From Ferrimicrobium sp. (lineage in GTDB: Bacteria; Actinomycetota; Acidimicrobiia; Acidimicrobiales; Acidimicrobiaceae): a stretch of 48,016 nucleotides of DNA. The stretch is taken from NCBI GenBank assembly GCA_022690815.1, contig JALCZJ010000021.1:1-48016 (forward strand), given 5' to 3'. Below are positions 38,638 to 46,412 of the stretch, piece after piece. The notes under the pieces were generated by a model, which saw only the letters and a program-made list of their open reading frames with translations, did no database searches and was not told where the DNA came from. Position 1 is the stretch's first letter. Every line of letters begins with the position of its first letter. The translations under genes and the position numbers were made by a program.

Positions 38638-39966
38638 ATGATTCCACGGTACGAGTCAGCGGAGCTGACAGCGATCTTCTCCGACCGCAACCGTATGCGC
38701 CTCTGGCGCGACGTCGAGCTTGCGGTCGTGCGTGCAATGGCTGATGCCGGCGAACTCGATGCAGCCGAGGTGGCTCCGCTCTTTGCCCATGAGGTGGCGA
38801 TCGACGATGCCTTTGTCGAGCAGGTGCTTGCCAGGGAGGCGATCACCAACCACGATTTGGCGGCCTTTGTCGACGTCTTGCAGGCTGCCTATGACGCCAA
38901 GGCCGCCCGGTTCATCCATTTCGGTCTGACCTCGTCTGACATCGTGGACACGGCGCTCTCGCTGCAGATCGTTGCCGCGATGGACCTGGTACTCGGCGCG
39001 GTGGATCACCTTTTGGCAACGCTGCGCACCCAGGCGTTGCGCTACCGGCGAACTCCGATGTTGGGTCGCACCCACGGGATGGCGGCCGAACCCACTACCT
39101 TTGGAGCCAAGCTTGCCCTTTGGACGCTGGCTTTGGATCGCGAGCGTACCCGGCTGGTGCGGGCTCGCCGCCAGATGGCCGTTGGCAAGCTCTCTGGAGC
39201 CGTTGGAACCTATTCGAACGTCTCCCCAGCGCTTGAGGCGATGGCGCTAGCGAGCCTCGATCTTGAACCCGCCCCTGCAACCCAGGTGATCGGGAGGGAT
39301 CGACACTGTGAGGTCATCATGGCATTGGCCTCGACGGCAGCGATGATCGAGAGCGGTGCCCTCGAGATACGCCACCTCGCAAGGGGCGAGGTGATGGAGG
39401 TCCAGGAGCCATTCGCCCCAGGTCAGAAGGGATCCTCGGCCATGCCCCACAAGCGCAATCCGATCCTCTCGGAGCGTCTTTGTGGTATGGCACGCCTGGC
39501 GCGCAGCTTTGTCATCCCAGCCCTCGAGGACGTCTCCCTCTGGCACGAGCGCGATATCTCGCACTCGTCGGTGGAGCGCATGATGATCCCCGATGCTTTT
39601 CAGTTGGTCTACTACATGGTGACACGTTTTGATCGGCTTGTGGGGGACCTCGTCGTGCACGAGGAGTCGATGGCGCGTAACCTGGCCACAACGCACGGGC
39701 TGATCTTCTCACAGAGCCTGCTGCTCGCGATGGTGCGCACTGGACTCGAGCGCGACGTCGCCTACCGTATCGTTCAGGAGGCGACGACACGGGTGCTTGG
39801 CGGAGCCGGTGAGCTTGGCGAGGTGTTGATGGCCGATGAGCGATGCCCACTCAGTGGCGATGAGATCAACGCATTGACCTCACTCGATCGTCTTTTGGAT
39901 AATCTTGATCCGCTGTTTCATCGTCTCAAAGGGTTGGAGGAAAGCCAATGGACCTCGATCTCATAG
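38638..39966 (+). CDS. purB: Adenylosuccinate lyase
   Basis: A 442-residue fumarase/aspartase-superfamily enzyme acting twice in purine synthesis (SAICAR to AICAR, adenylosuccinate to AMP). ATG 38638 has AAGGAG about 8 bases upstream. FGLTSSDIVDTA, the LGRTHGMAAEPTTFG segment with catalytic His, and the signature loop GSSAMPHKRNP are intact. The 56-base gap after purD contains the ribosome-binding site. The 3' end overlaps purC by 19 bases. Confidence 0.97.
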   Translation: MIPRYESAELTAIFSDRNRMRLWRDVELAVVRAMADAGELDAAEVAPLFAHEVAIDDAFVEQVLAREAITNHDLAAFVDVLQAAYDAKAARFIHFGLTSSDIVDTALSLQIVAAMDLVLGAVDHLLATLRTQALRYRRTPMLGRTHGMAAEPTTFGAKLALWTLALDRERTRLVRARRQMAVGKLSGAVGTYSNVSPALEAMALASLDLEPAPATQVIGRDRHCEVIMALASTAAMIESGALEIRHLARGEVMEVQEPFAPGQKGSSAMPHKRNPILSERLCGMARLARSFVIPALEDVSLWHERDISHSSVERMMIPDAFQLVYYMVTRFDRLVGDLVVHEESMARNLATTHGLIFSQSLLLAMVRTGLERDVAYRIVQEATTRVLGGAGELGEVLMADERCPLSGDEINALTSLDRLLDNLDPLFHRLKGLEESQWTSIS

Positions 39967-40829
39967 CGTCCGGGAAGGTCCGTGAGGTCTACGCGATCCG
40001 CGATGACCCCACGCAGTTGTTGATGGTGGCGACGGATCGTATCAGCGCCTATGATCGGGTCTTTGATGAGCCAGTCATCGATAAAGGGCGACTGCTCAGC
40101 GCGATCAGTGCCACCGCGTTTGCAGCGATCAGGAGTCGCTTTCGCACCCATTTCGTCGGGGTCGTAACCGATGTCAGTGAGGAATTTCTCGGACGGGCGA
40201 CCCTGGTTGAGCGGGCAAACATGGTGCCCGTGGAGTGCGTGGCACGCGGCTATCTGGTCGGTAGTGCCTACGAGATGTACCGGAGAACCGGCGAGGTTCA
40301 GGGCGTAAGACTCCCAGCTGGCCTCTCGTTTGGCGATGAGCTAACCGAGCCCATCTTTACGCCGACCACCAAGGAGTCCACCGGACACGACCGCCCATTG
40401 ACAGGTGCCGAGCTGCGCAACCTACACGGGAGTGAGTTGGCGAGCCAGCTCGAAGAGCGCACCAAGGAGATCTATCTCACCCTGGCTGCGTGGTTTCGAG
40501 ACCATCACCTGACGCTTGTCGATTCGAAGTTCGAGTTTGGCTTCATCGGCGATGAGCTTGCGCTCGCTGACGAGATCGCCACCCCTGACTCGAGTCGTAT
40601 CGTGCGAGGTCAGCCGGGGGTTGACCCGATGTGGCTCGATAAGCAGCTGCTTCGCGATTGGCTGAGCAAGCAGGGTTTTCGAGGTGATGGAGCCGCACCG
40701 ACCTTAGACGATGCGATCGTCGAGCGCGTGCGTTCTGCCTACGTTGAGGTCTACGAAAGCCTCTCGGGTCAATTGTTTACTGCGTGGCCTGGTGTAAGTC
40801 GTGGCTATCGTGGGAGCGATGTCTCGTGA
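39948..40829 (+). CDS. purC: SAICAR synthetase
   Basis: A 293-residue enzyme ligating CAIR and aspartate. ATG 39948 lies inside the end of purB, with GGAGGAAAG just upstream. SGKVREVYAI, ATDRISAYDRVF, PVECVARGYLVGSAYEMYRRTG, TTKESTGHDRP and the signature LVDSKFEFGF are all present, followed by the EIATPDSSR block. It belongs to the longer single-domain PurC type. A gap of about 190 bases to purS follows. Confidence 0.96.
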   Translation: MDLDLIASGKVREVYAIRDDPTQLLMVATDRISAYDRVFDEPVIDKGRLLSAISATAFAAIRSRFRTHFVGVVTDVSEEFLGRATLVERANMVPVECVARGYLVGSAYEMYRRTGEVQGVRLPAGLSFGDELTEPIFTPTTKESTGHDRPLTGAELRNLHGSELASQLEERTKEIYLTLAAWFRDHHLTLVDSKFEFGFIGDELALADEIATPDSSRIVRGQPGVDPMWLDKQLLRDWLSKQGFRGDGAAPTLDDAIVERVRSAYVEVYESLSGQLFTAWPGVSRGYRGSDVS

Positions 40830-41021
40830 TTTTGGGTCCGGGTCTCGGTGGATCGAGATGACCGTAGGCGCTGAGGTGCCATTACGAGCAATGACGAGTG
40901 ACTCGCCGGCCCCAGTATCGATTGGTTCGCTGACGAGTCCTGTGAGAACGGCTTGCACGAGACAAGCGATGCAACCGGCAGCGAAGAGTAATTGCTGATG
41001 GACAACAGAAGGAGAGGGTGA

Positions 41022-41285
41022 GTGACGATGCGCTATCGCGTGAGTGTGCGGGTCATGCCAAAGACAGGCATCAGCGATCCAGAGGGAAAGGCGATCCATG
41101 ATGCCGCGCACCAGCTCGGCTATCGCGAGGTTGACAGCGTGCATGCCGGGAAGTCCTTTGAGGTAGAAGGCGACTATGCGTCGGAGGCAGCGGCCCGTGA
41201 TGCAATCGGGTCGTTGGCTGAACGCCTCCTGGCGAATCCGGTGATCGAAACCTTTGTCATCCTCGATGTCGAGGAGCTCAAGTGA
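41022..41285 (+). CDS. purS: FGAM synthase subunit PurS
   Basis: An 87-residue protein, the small bridging subunit of the PurSLQ complex. GTG 41022 lies 7 bases after GGAG; the ATG at 41028 is an alternative but is too far from that site. RYRVSVRVMPKTGISDPEGKAI, LGYREVDSVHAGKSFEV and LLANPVIETFVI match the PurS fold blocks. It overlaps purQ by four bases (GTGA). Confidence 0.94.
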   Translation: MTMRYRVSVRVMPKTGISDPEGKAIHDAAHQLGYREVDSVHAGKSFEVEGDYASEAAARDAIGSLAERLLANPVIETFVILDVEELK

Positions 41286-41953
41286 TTGGGATCATCGTCT
41301 TCCCGGGTACGAACTGTGAGTTCGATGTCCAAGGGGCGTACCATGAGCTTGGTGTCGAAAGTGTGCTCATCGGCCATCGTGAGCAGCGCCTTGACGACTA
41401 CGATGCCGTCATCATCCCGGGGGGATTCTCCTATGGTGACTACCTCCGGACCGGTGCGATTGCGCGCTTTTCTCCTATCATGGAGGCCGTTGGACGTTAC
41501 AGTGAGAGCGGTGGTAGGGTGCTTGGTATCTGCAATGGATTTCAAGTCCTTACCGAGGCTGGCCTGCTCCCAGGGGCACTCCAGCGCAATGCCGGGCTGC
41601 GTTTCGTCTGTGGTGAGACGAGGGTACGGGTGGAGCAGAATCGATCGGTGTTGACCAGCGAGATGACGGTTGGGGAGGAGTTGTCCCTCCCGATCAATCA
41701 CTTTGAGGGCAACTACACAGCCGATGCTGCCACCCTCGAGCGACTTGAGGCCGAGGGACAGGTGGTCCTACGTTACCTACAGAATCCCAACGGTTCGGCC
41801 AACGATATCGCAGGTTTGGCCAACCTCGAGGGTAATGTTGTCGGGCTCATGCCGCACCCCGAGCGCGCAGGTCTCGGGTTTGGCTTGAGTCAGCAGGCTC
41901 GGTTGATGCTGCGATCGGTGCTGTCTTGGATGGGTAATTCCTTGGTGAGTTAG
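41282..41953 (+). CDS. purQ: FGAM synthase glutaminase subunit PurQ
   Basis: A 223-residue class I glutamine amidotransferase supplying ammonia to PurL. GTG 41282 overlaps the purS stop. Residues 4-12 (IIVFPGTNC) and [18 protein letters not shown] are typical. The nucleophile Cys is in [13 protein letters not shown], and the His/Glu of the triad are in LMPHPERA near residue 195. It is the last gene of the operon. purL, normally next to it, is about 11 kb away on the other strand. Confidence 0.96.
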   Translation: MIGIIVFPGTNCEFDVQGAYHELGVESVLIGHREQRLDDYDAVIIPGGFSYGDYLRTGAIARFSPIMEAVGRYSESGGRVLGICNGFQVLTEAGLLPGALQRNAGLRFVCGETRVRVEQNRSVLTSEMTVGEELSLPINHFEGNYTADAATLERLEAEGQVVLRYLQNPNGSANDIAGLANLEGNVVGLMPHPERAGLGFGLSQQARLMLRSVLSWMGNSLVS

Positions 41954-42140
41954 TTTTATCGGGACATCTGGTCCTTCGTTGGCTGCAAACGACCTACGAC
42001 GTATCACCAGGTGGATAAGTCACTTCCTCGTTCTCTATCTCAACCGCATAGGTCGAGGCCCTAGTTTTCGTTCACGGTGGTCTCTGCCTTTGACGGGCGA
42101 CCCTATTGCATGTCTCCTGTAGGCAATCAGTTTGGGCTGA

Positions 42141-42314
42141 CAACAGCTCCAATTTGATTTCGGTCCCTCTGGTGCGATGGGTTCGGCCCTGTTCCGAGTG
42201 ACGGCAAGCTTCGTTGCGATTGCCATTATCGAGTGCGCCCTCTCTGTGCTGTTTATGCTGCGGCGCGAACGACAGGCGACAGGCGATAGCGGTCCTGCTG
42301 AAGAAGGAGTGGTA
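42141..42314 (+). pseudogene. C-terminal fragment of a membrane protein
   Basis: An open frame entered after a TGA at 42138 encodes one clear membrane helix (SFVAIAIIECALSVLFMLRRER) and a short charged tail. It runs without a stop into the ATP-binding gene that follows. In lactococcin 972-type export loci a large integral membrane protein precedes the ATPase, so this may be the last helix of such a protein. It is only an inference from position. Confidence 0.4.
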
Positions 42315-43000
42315 ATGGCGGAACCGGCCGACCACGTTGCCGCAATGACGGATGTCAGAAAGTCCTACGGGAGGCGCGGGGTGCTAGATCACTTCAACCT
42401 ATCGGTCGGCCGCGGCGAAATGGTCGCGGTGACAGGGCCTAGCGGCTCGGGCAAGTCGACGATGCTCAACATCCTGGGCATGCTTGAGCAGCCCGATGCC
42501 GGGACTGTCGAGATCTGTGGTGTTCGCAACCCGGAGCTGCGGAGCCGGGTCGGGCGGCAGCTCCTGCGTAGCAAAGTGGCATACCTGTTCCAGAACTTCG
42601 CCCTCATAGACGAGGGTACGGCGCGCTCGAATCTCACGGCGCCCCTGTCCGCCACCGGCGCCGCTCGGAGAGGTTGGAAGGATGCGATGCGCTCAGCGCG
42701 GTCGATCTCGACGTTGCCTTGGAGCAGCCGGTCGCTACGCTCTCAGGTGGTGAGCAGCAACGCCTGGCGTGTGCCCGCGCGCTGCTGCGTCCTGTTGAAC
42801 TGCTGCTGGCTGATGAGCCGACGGGCGCGCTGGACGCCGGGAACCGTGACGTGGTGCTCCGCCTGCTACAGGACCGGAATCAAGCGGGGGTCACCGTCGT
42901 CGTTGTCACGCACGATCCTGCGGTCGTCCGGGTATGCGGGCGAACGCTTCAGCTCGGGCAAACCACGATCGGTCTGGGTGCTCGGACTTCTAACATCTAG
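42315..43000 (+). pseudogene. ABC transporter ATPase, bacteriocin-export type, frameshifted
   Basis: ATG 42315 has AAGGAG 5 bases upstream. The first frame gives VRKSYGRRGVLDHFNLSV, Walker A GPSGSGKST and Q-loop YLFQNFALID. From about 42680 homology moves to another frame: LSGGEQQR signature, LLLADEPTGALD Walker B and VVVVTHDP H-loop. The stop is at 43000. All ATPase motifs exist, but a frameshift separates Walker A from the signature, so no full protein is made unless there is recoding. YLFQNFALID is typical of ATPases in lactococcin 972-type immunity/export systems. The upstream membrane fragment fits that context. Confidence 0.75.
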
Positions 43001-43122
43001 ACTTGGTGACGACGATCGATGCAGGATCCTGAACGCGAAGCGAGGCTGCTTTACGTGATCGGGAGGGGTTGCCCACGAGAGGGTGTCCCGTATCCCCGGT
43101 GAAGATTCTCGCAAGGGTGCCC

Positions 43123-43743
43123 CTATACGGACACCTCCACCAAGAGGTTGGTCGCGCCCGGACCCCGGCCACCGACGGCGCGTTCCGAGGCAGGGCGCAG
43201 GGCCTGGTAGAGCGTCTCGCGGCTGACGCCGGGCTCACGAGCGAGCACCGCCTTCGGTACGCCGTCTTCGACCTGGCGGCGCAGCTCGGCCACCTGGTCG
43301 TCGTTCAGGGGCCTCTTGCGTCCCCGGTAGGCGCACCGCTTCTTGGCCAGCTCGATGCCCTCGCGTTGGCGCTCCCGGATCAAGGAGCGCTCGAACTCTG
43401 CGCAGGCGCCCATCACCGACAGCAGCAAGTTCGCCATCGCGGTGTCGTCGCCGGTGAAGGTGAGCTGCTCCTTGACGAAGTGGACCTGTACTCCCTTGGC
43501 GGTGAGCTTGCGCACGATCGATCGTAGGTCATCGAGGTTGCGGGCCAGGCGGTCCATGGAGTGCACGACCACGGTGTCGCCGTCGCGGACGAAGCCGACC
43601 ATCGCCTCCAGCTCCGGCCGGCGTACGTCCATGCCCGATGCCGTGTCGGTGAAGGTCCGGTCGAGCGGCACGCCGTCGAGCTGGCGGTCGCTGCGCTGGT
43701 CGATGGCGCTCACCCTGATGTAGCCGACCTGCTGACCGCTCAT
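43123..43743 (-). CDS. Serine recombinase of the resolvase/invertase family
   Basis: A 206-residue protein from ATG 43743, with GGAGGAG ideally placed. The catalytic Ser is in GYIRVSAIDQ. VVVHSMDRLARNLDDLR and EFERSLIRERQREGIELA (helix E) are canonical, and a Hin-type helix-turn-helix (LNDDQVAELRRQVEDGVPKAVLAREPGVSRETLYQAL) occupies about 140-185. Proteins like this resolve Tn3-family cointegrates or invert DNA. No transposase is present in the window. Direct repeats just upstream may be its site. An open frame continues upstream but is not protein-like. Confidence 0.9.
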   Translation of the reverse strand: MSGQQVGYIRVSAIDQRSDRQLDGVPLDRTFTDTASGMDVRRPELEAMVGFVRDGDTVVVHSMDRLARNLDDLRSIVRKLTAKGVQVHFVKEQLTFTGDDTAMANLLLSVMGACAEFERSLIRERQREGIELAKKRCAYRGRKRPLNDDQVAELRRQVEDGVPKAVLAREPGVSRETLYQALRPASERAVGGRGPGATNLLVEVSV

Positions 43744-43758
43744 CGTCTCCTCCCGACC

Positions 43759-43802
43759 CGAAGTGTCAGGTTGGACCCTAAGAGCGTGCGAGCGAAGTGT
43801 CA
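43759..43802. repeat. Candidate res site: direct repeats upstream of recombinase
   Basis: CGAAGTGTCA occurs at 43759-43768 and 43793-43802, and GGACCC twice nearby (43773 and 43820 areas). Repeated TGTC-type boxes just before a resolvase gene are the usual layout of res subsites. The repeats are short, so this is tentative. Confidence 0.4.
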
Positions 43803-43979
43803 ACCAAATACCAAACGGACCCCAAACTGACGGCCCCCGCCGCTCACTCCTAACGTCCGGCTGGGGTACACCCCACGTGTACAGCTTGTCGCCCGGCAGA
43901 GGAAGGAACAGGCTTGCTCGCCACCTGGTGCTGCCGTCAATCGGCCCAGGTGAGGCGGTGGAGCCGGTCTGTGAACGTA

Positions 43980-44330
43980 TCAACCGCGGAGTCGTTCCTC
44001 TGGACGCTGGCGGGGACCAACGGCGAGGAACAGGGCGCAGCCGGCCGTGGCCGTCACTACAGCCACCCACCATCCGATGGGGTCCGTGGCAGGTCGGAGC
44101 GTCCAGGCCCAAGGCGCGATCTGGCCCGTTGGGCCCTCCCCCAGCGAGACGTTGACAACGACATCGCCAACTGGGAGGAACGCGGCGGCGCTCGAACCGA
44201 CCAGCGGCGCAGCGATCAGGCCCAGTCCCGCGAGACCGACGAAGTTCCGAACGACGAGGAGGGCCTGGCCGTCGGGTTGAGTAGCGGGTGGGGCCCCCTC
44301 GGGAGTGCTTACCGTGGCTTTCCGTTTCAT
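43980..44330 (-). CDS. Small membrane protein of unknown function
   Basis: A 116-residue protein from ATG 44330 with GGGA upstream. Residues 28-58 (VVRNFVGLAGLGLIAAPLVGS...) and about 83-106 (GWWVAVVTATAGCALFLAV) are likely membrane helices joined by an extracytoplasmic loop. The tail is arginine-rich. I recognise no family. It follows the 71-residue membrane protein gene by 33 bases in the same direction, so they look like an operon, possibly immunity or transport partners of the peptide locus to the right. Confidence 0.5.
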   Translation of the reverse strand: MKRKATVSTPEGAPPATQPDGQALLVVRNFVGLAGLGLIAAPLVGSSAAAFLPVGDVVVNVSLGEGPTGQIAPWAWTLRPATDPIGWWVAVVTATAGCALFLAVGPRQRPEERLRG

Positions 44331-44363
44331 TGTTCCCGGAGAGCCGCAACCGAACGAACTACA

Positions 44364-44579
44364 TCAGCCGGGGGAAGTCGGCGGCTGCTTGAGATGACCT
44401 GAGATTACGGTGACGTGGAGAGTGCTGGGCAGCAACACATGGGCGACATCCGCGGCCAGGCCAACCAGCAATGCGAAGACCAGGTACAAGACAAAGAGGT
44501 ACCCGATCCAGCCGAAAGGTGTCCAGTGGCGAGGTTCACCAAGCTTACGGAGAGTTCTTATCCGCAGGCTGTCCTCCAT
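44364..44579 (-). CDS. Small single-span membrane protein
   Basis: A 71-residue protein from ATG 44579 with GGAG 5 bases upstream. A charged N-terminus (MEDSLRIRTLRKLGEPRHW) precedes one long hydrophobic segment (about 24-45, WIGYLFVLYLVFALLVGLA) and a short tail. The good ribosome-binding site and the tandem arrangement with the next gene argue that it is real. Function unknown. Confidence 0.5.
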   Translation of the reverse strand: MEDSLRIRTLRKLGEPRHWTPFGWIGYLFVLYLVFALLVGLAADVAHVLLPSTLHVTVISGHLKQPPTSPG

Positions 44580-44710
44580 GTCATCTCCAGTCAGTTGGGG
44601 GCAGTGCCCGAGAACGTGTAGTGCCGATGAGCGTACACGTTGATGGTGATGGTCGGGTACTGGTTTAACACGCAGAGCCCCGTCGCCGGTGTCGAAGCAC
44701 GGGCATATCC

Positions 44711-44824
44711 CTATGAAAGGTCGTAGAACTGCGAGTTCACCCCAATGTAGTGCCTTGACTGAGCCACGAGGTTAGACACCACCTTCTCGGCGACGTCCGG
44801 AAGGCCGGTGAAATAGGTGGACAT
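44711..44824 (-). CDS. Possible 37-residue peptide or gene tail
   Basis: A short frame with balanced, protein-like composition (MSTYFTGLPDVAEKVVSNLV, then QSRHYIGVNSQFYDLS). The frame is open further upstream to the end of the hydrolase gene without a usual start, so it may be the last part of a truncated gene. No ribosome-binding site is convincing. Confidence 0.25.
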   Translation of the reverse strand: MSTYFTGLPDVAEKVVSNLVAQSRHYIGVNSQFYDLS

Positions 44825-44895
44825 GTAGGGGTGCGCGTCCGACCCGGGTCGGTCACAACGCGCCCCGCTCGATAACGCGATTCGAACGACGACGC

Positions 44896-45699
44896 TTAGC
44901 CAATCGCCTGCTTTACGACCTGGGCTGCTCGTTCAGGATCGGCGAGCACCACTAGCTCGCCCCACTCGCTCTCTAGCTCCACGACCGCTGTGTGTTCGAG
45001 CTCGTGAGCGAGCCTGCTGGTCAATTCGAGCGCCGCAGCCCGCTGGTCTGCCTGCTTGCTCAGCACCGGCGCCAGCGTCACTGGGGTTGTCAGGTTACCG
45101 AGGCGGTTCGCAACCCTTATAGGTCGGTACTTCTGTAGATGTTTGGCACGCTTCTTGAAATCCGCGATCATGTCATCGGCGACGGCCTGCCAAGACAGTG
45201 CCTCGCTTGTGTCGGTAGCGTCCCATTGCAGGTCCCGGACACTCATGTTCCTGCCCCGACGCCGACGAGCCACGCTCCTCACCTCGAGTCCAACAAGTTT
45301 CAACATCGCGTTTCCCCTGGCACGATCCATCACATCCCCTACGTAACGTTCGCTTCGGGGGTCCACATACTCAGGAAGAGCGGGCTGGATGAGAACCACA
45401 GATCGAACCGGTACACCCCCGTCTAGAGCAATGGCCAACGCGGTAGCTGTCGAAGTGGAACTGGAGACGAGTGCGATCTCGTCCAGCTCGAGGTGCGCCA
45501 CTAGCTCCATGACATCCTCTACCCTGTCCGCTTTAGCCTCGGACAGTGGCGACGCTCCGATACCGCGTTCATTCGGCAATACACACGTGTACGACGTTGC
45601 GAGTAACCGCACAACTCCCGACCACAGCCGCCGATCATACGATACTGGATGAAGAAATACTGTAGCCGGTCCCTTGCCATCAAGCTCGTAGTCAATCAT
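44896..45699 (-). CDS. Alpha/beta-hydrolase-like protein with atypical nucleophile elbow
   Basis: A 267-residue protein from ATG 45699, with GAGGAGG about 9 bases upstream. The fold is suggested by TVFLHPVSYDRRLWSGVV (oxyanion region), VLPNERGIGASPLSEAK and the strand-helix around IALVSSSTSTATALAIAL. The nucleophile elbow, normally GxSxG, reads SSSTS (residues 79-83): the serine is kept but both glycines are replaced. I see no clear C-terminal catalytic histidine. It may be an altered hydrolase or a non-catalytic relative. It starts 47 bases after the Cys-rich precursor gene in the same direction, so a role in immunity or maturation is possible. Confidence 0.62.
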   Translation of the reverse strand: MIDYELDGKGPATVFLHPVSYDRRLWSGVVRLLATSYTCVLPNERGIGASPLSEAKADRVEDVMELVAHLELDEIALVSSSTSTATALAIALDGGVPVRSVVLIQPALPEYVDPRSERYVGDVMDRARGNAMLKLVGLEVRSVARRRRGRNMSVRDLQWDATDTSEALSWQAVADDMIADFKKRAKHLQKYRPIRVANRLGNLTTPVTLAPVLSKQADQRAAALELTSRLAHELEHTAVVELESEWGELVVLADPERAAQVVKQAIG

Positions 45700-45746
45700 A
45701 CGACGCGCCTCCTCGTGTCGGTGGACTGTCGAAGCCCTGCGTGGGG

Positions 45747-46343
45747 CTAGAACCCGAGTGTACATTGAAGCGCACAGATACCTAAATCGATTCCCGCACA
45801 CGCGGCGCAAGCTGCACAAGTGATGGGATCTTCGCACAATTCACAGATTTCGAGACAGTCCTCAGTGACCCTGGCGGCAAGACACAAGATAACGCAGCGA
45901 AAGAATCCCCTCCGTGCATCGGGAAGGGCTTCAGCGGATGGCGACATCTCGGCCACGAAGCGGCCACCGACTAGATGGAGCGTACCAACAGGGTCACCCG
46001 AGACAGTAGACACTTGTAGTCCAAGCGGGTCAGAGTGGGCCGTGACGACGAGAGAAGGAACCGCAGGGCTGCTTTCAGGAACCGCAACCACGAGGACACT
46101 TGGCGCGGCAGGAACCACAGGCCTCAATGATAACGCATACAGCGTAGCGGATCGGGTGGTCCCAGGCTCTTCGGACTCAGACACAACCTGGCTCGTGGCT
46201 CCTGACCAGTTTGGAGGCCCGAAGACGGCACTCGCACGAACCACGTCAGGATGGCTCTCCAAGGCCGCACGGGCAGTTAACGACAGTGGCAAGGGTCTGC
46301 TTACCCGGACGCGACGAGGGGCGAGGATTGGGATGACACGCAA
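45747..46343 (-). CDS. Putative secreted ten-cysteine bacteriocin precursor (halocin C8-like)
   Basis: 198 residues if started at TTG 46343; a longer form with a leader is encoded upstream. Residues 25-145 form a cysteine-free domain rich in Ser, Val and Pro. The last 50 residues contain ten cysteines: FFRCVILC, EDCLEICELC, ITCAACAAC and GICALQC near the end. Halocin C8-type peptides are made as Tat-exported precursors with a long N-terminal (immunity) part and a C-terminal peptide of about 76 residues with ten cysteines. The similarity is in layout and cysteine count, not a proven alignment. The preceding CxxC protein could handle disulfides. The gene lies between that protein and the hydrolase-like gene. 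Confidence 0.6.
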   Translation of the reverse strand: MRVIPILAPRRVRVSRPLPLSLTARAALESHPDVVRASAVFGPPNWSGATSQVVSESEEPGTTRSATLYALSLRPVVPAAPSVLVVAVPESSPAVPSLVVTAHSDPLGLQVSTVSGDPVGTLHLVGGRFVAEMSPSAEALPDARRGFFRCVILCLAARVTEDCLEICELCEDPITCAACAACAGIDLGICALQCTLGF

Positions 46344-46412
46344 TGGTAGGATGCCGGCGGCTGCGGCGAGAGCTGCGAAAGAAGACGCTTTACCAAGTAG
46401 TTCGCGACGGCT
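46344..46412 (-). other. In-frame twin-arginine-like leader without start codon
   Basis: In phase with the precursor gene and directly after the TGA of the upstream gene, 23 codons read SRRELLGKASSFAALAAAAG then ILP. This has the (S/T)RRxxL and alanine-rich h-region of a Tat signal. No ATG, GTG or TTG lies in these codons. If the TGA at 46413-46415 were TGG, a GTG at 46430 would start a complete signal peptide. Confidence 0.55.

Noticed and set aside
40830-41021. Extra small gene between purC and purS
   Set aside because: The 65-residue frame overlaps purC, lacks a ribosome-binding site and has no known counterpart in pur operons.
42177-43058. Single 293-residue protein across the ABC ATPase
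   Set aside because: After about residue 165 this frame loses ABC similarity, while another frame carries the signature, Walker B and H-loop. It is a frameshift, not a novel fusion.
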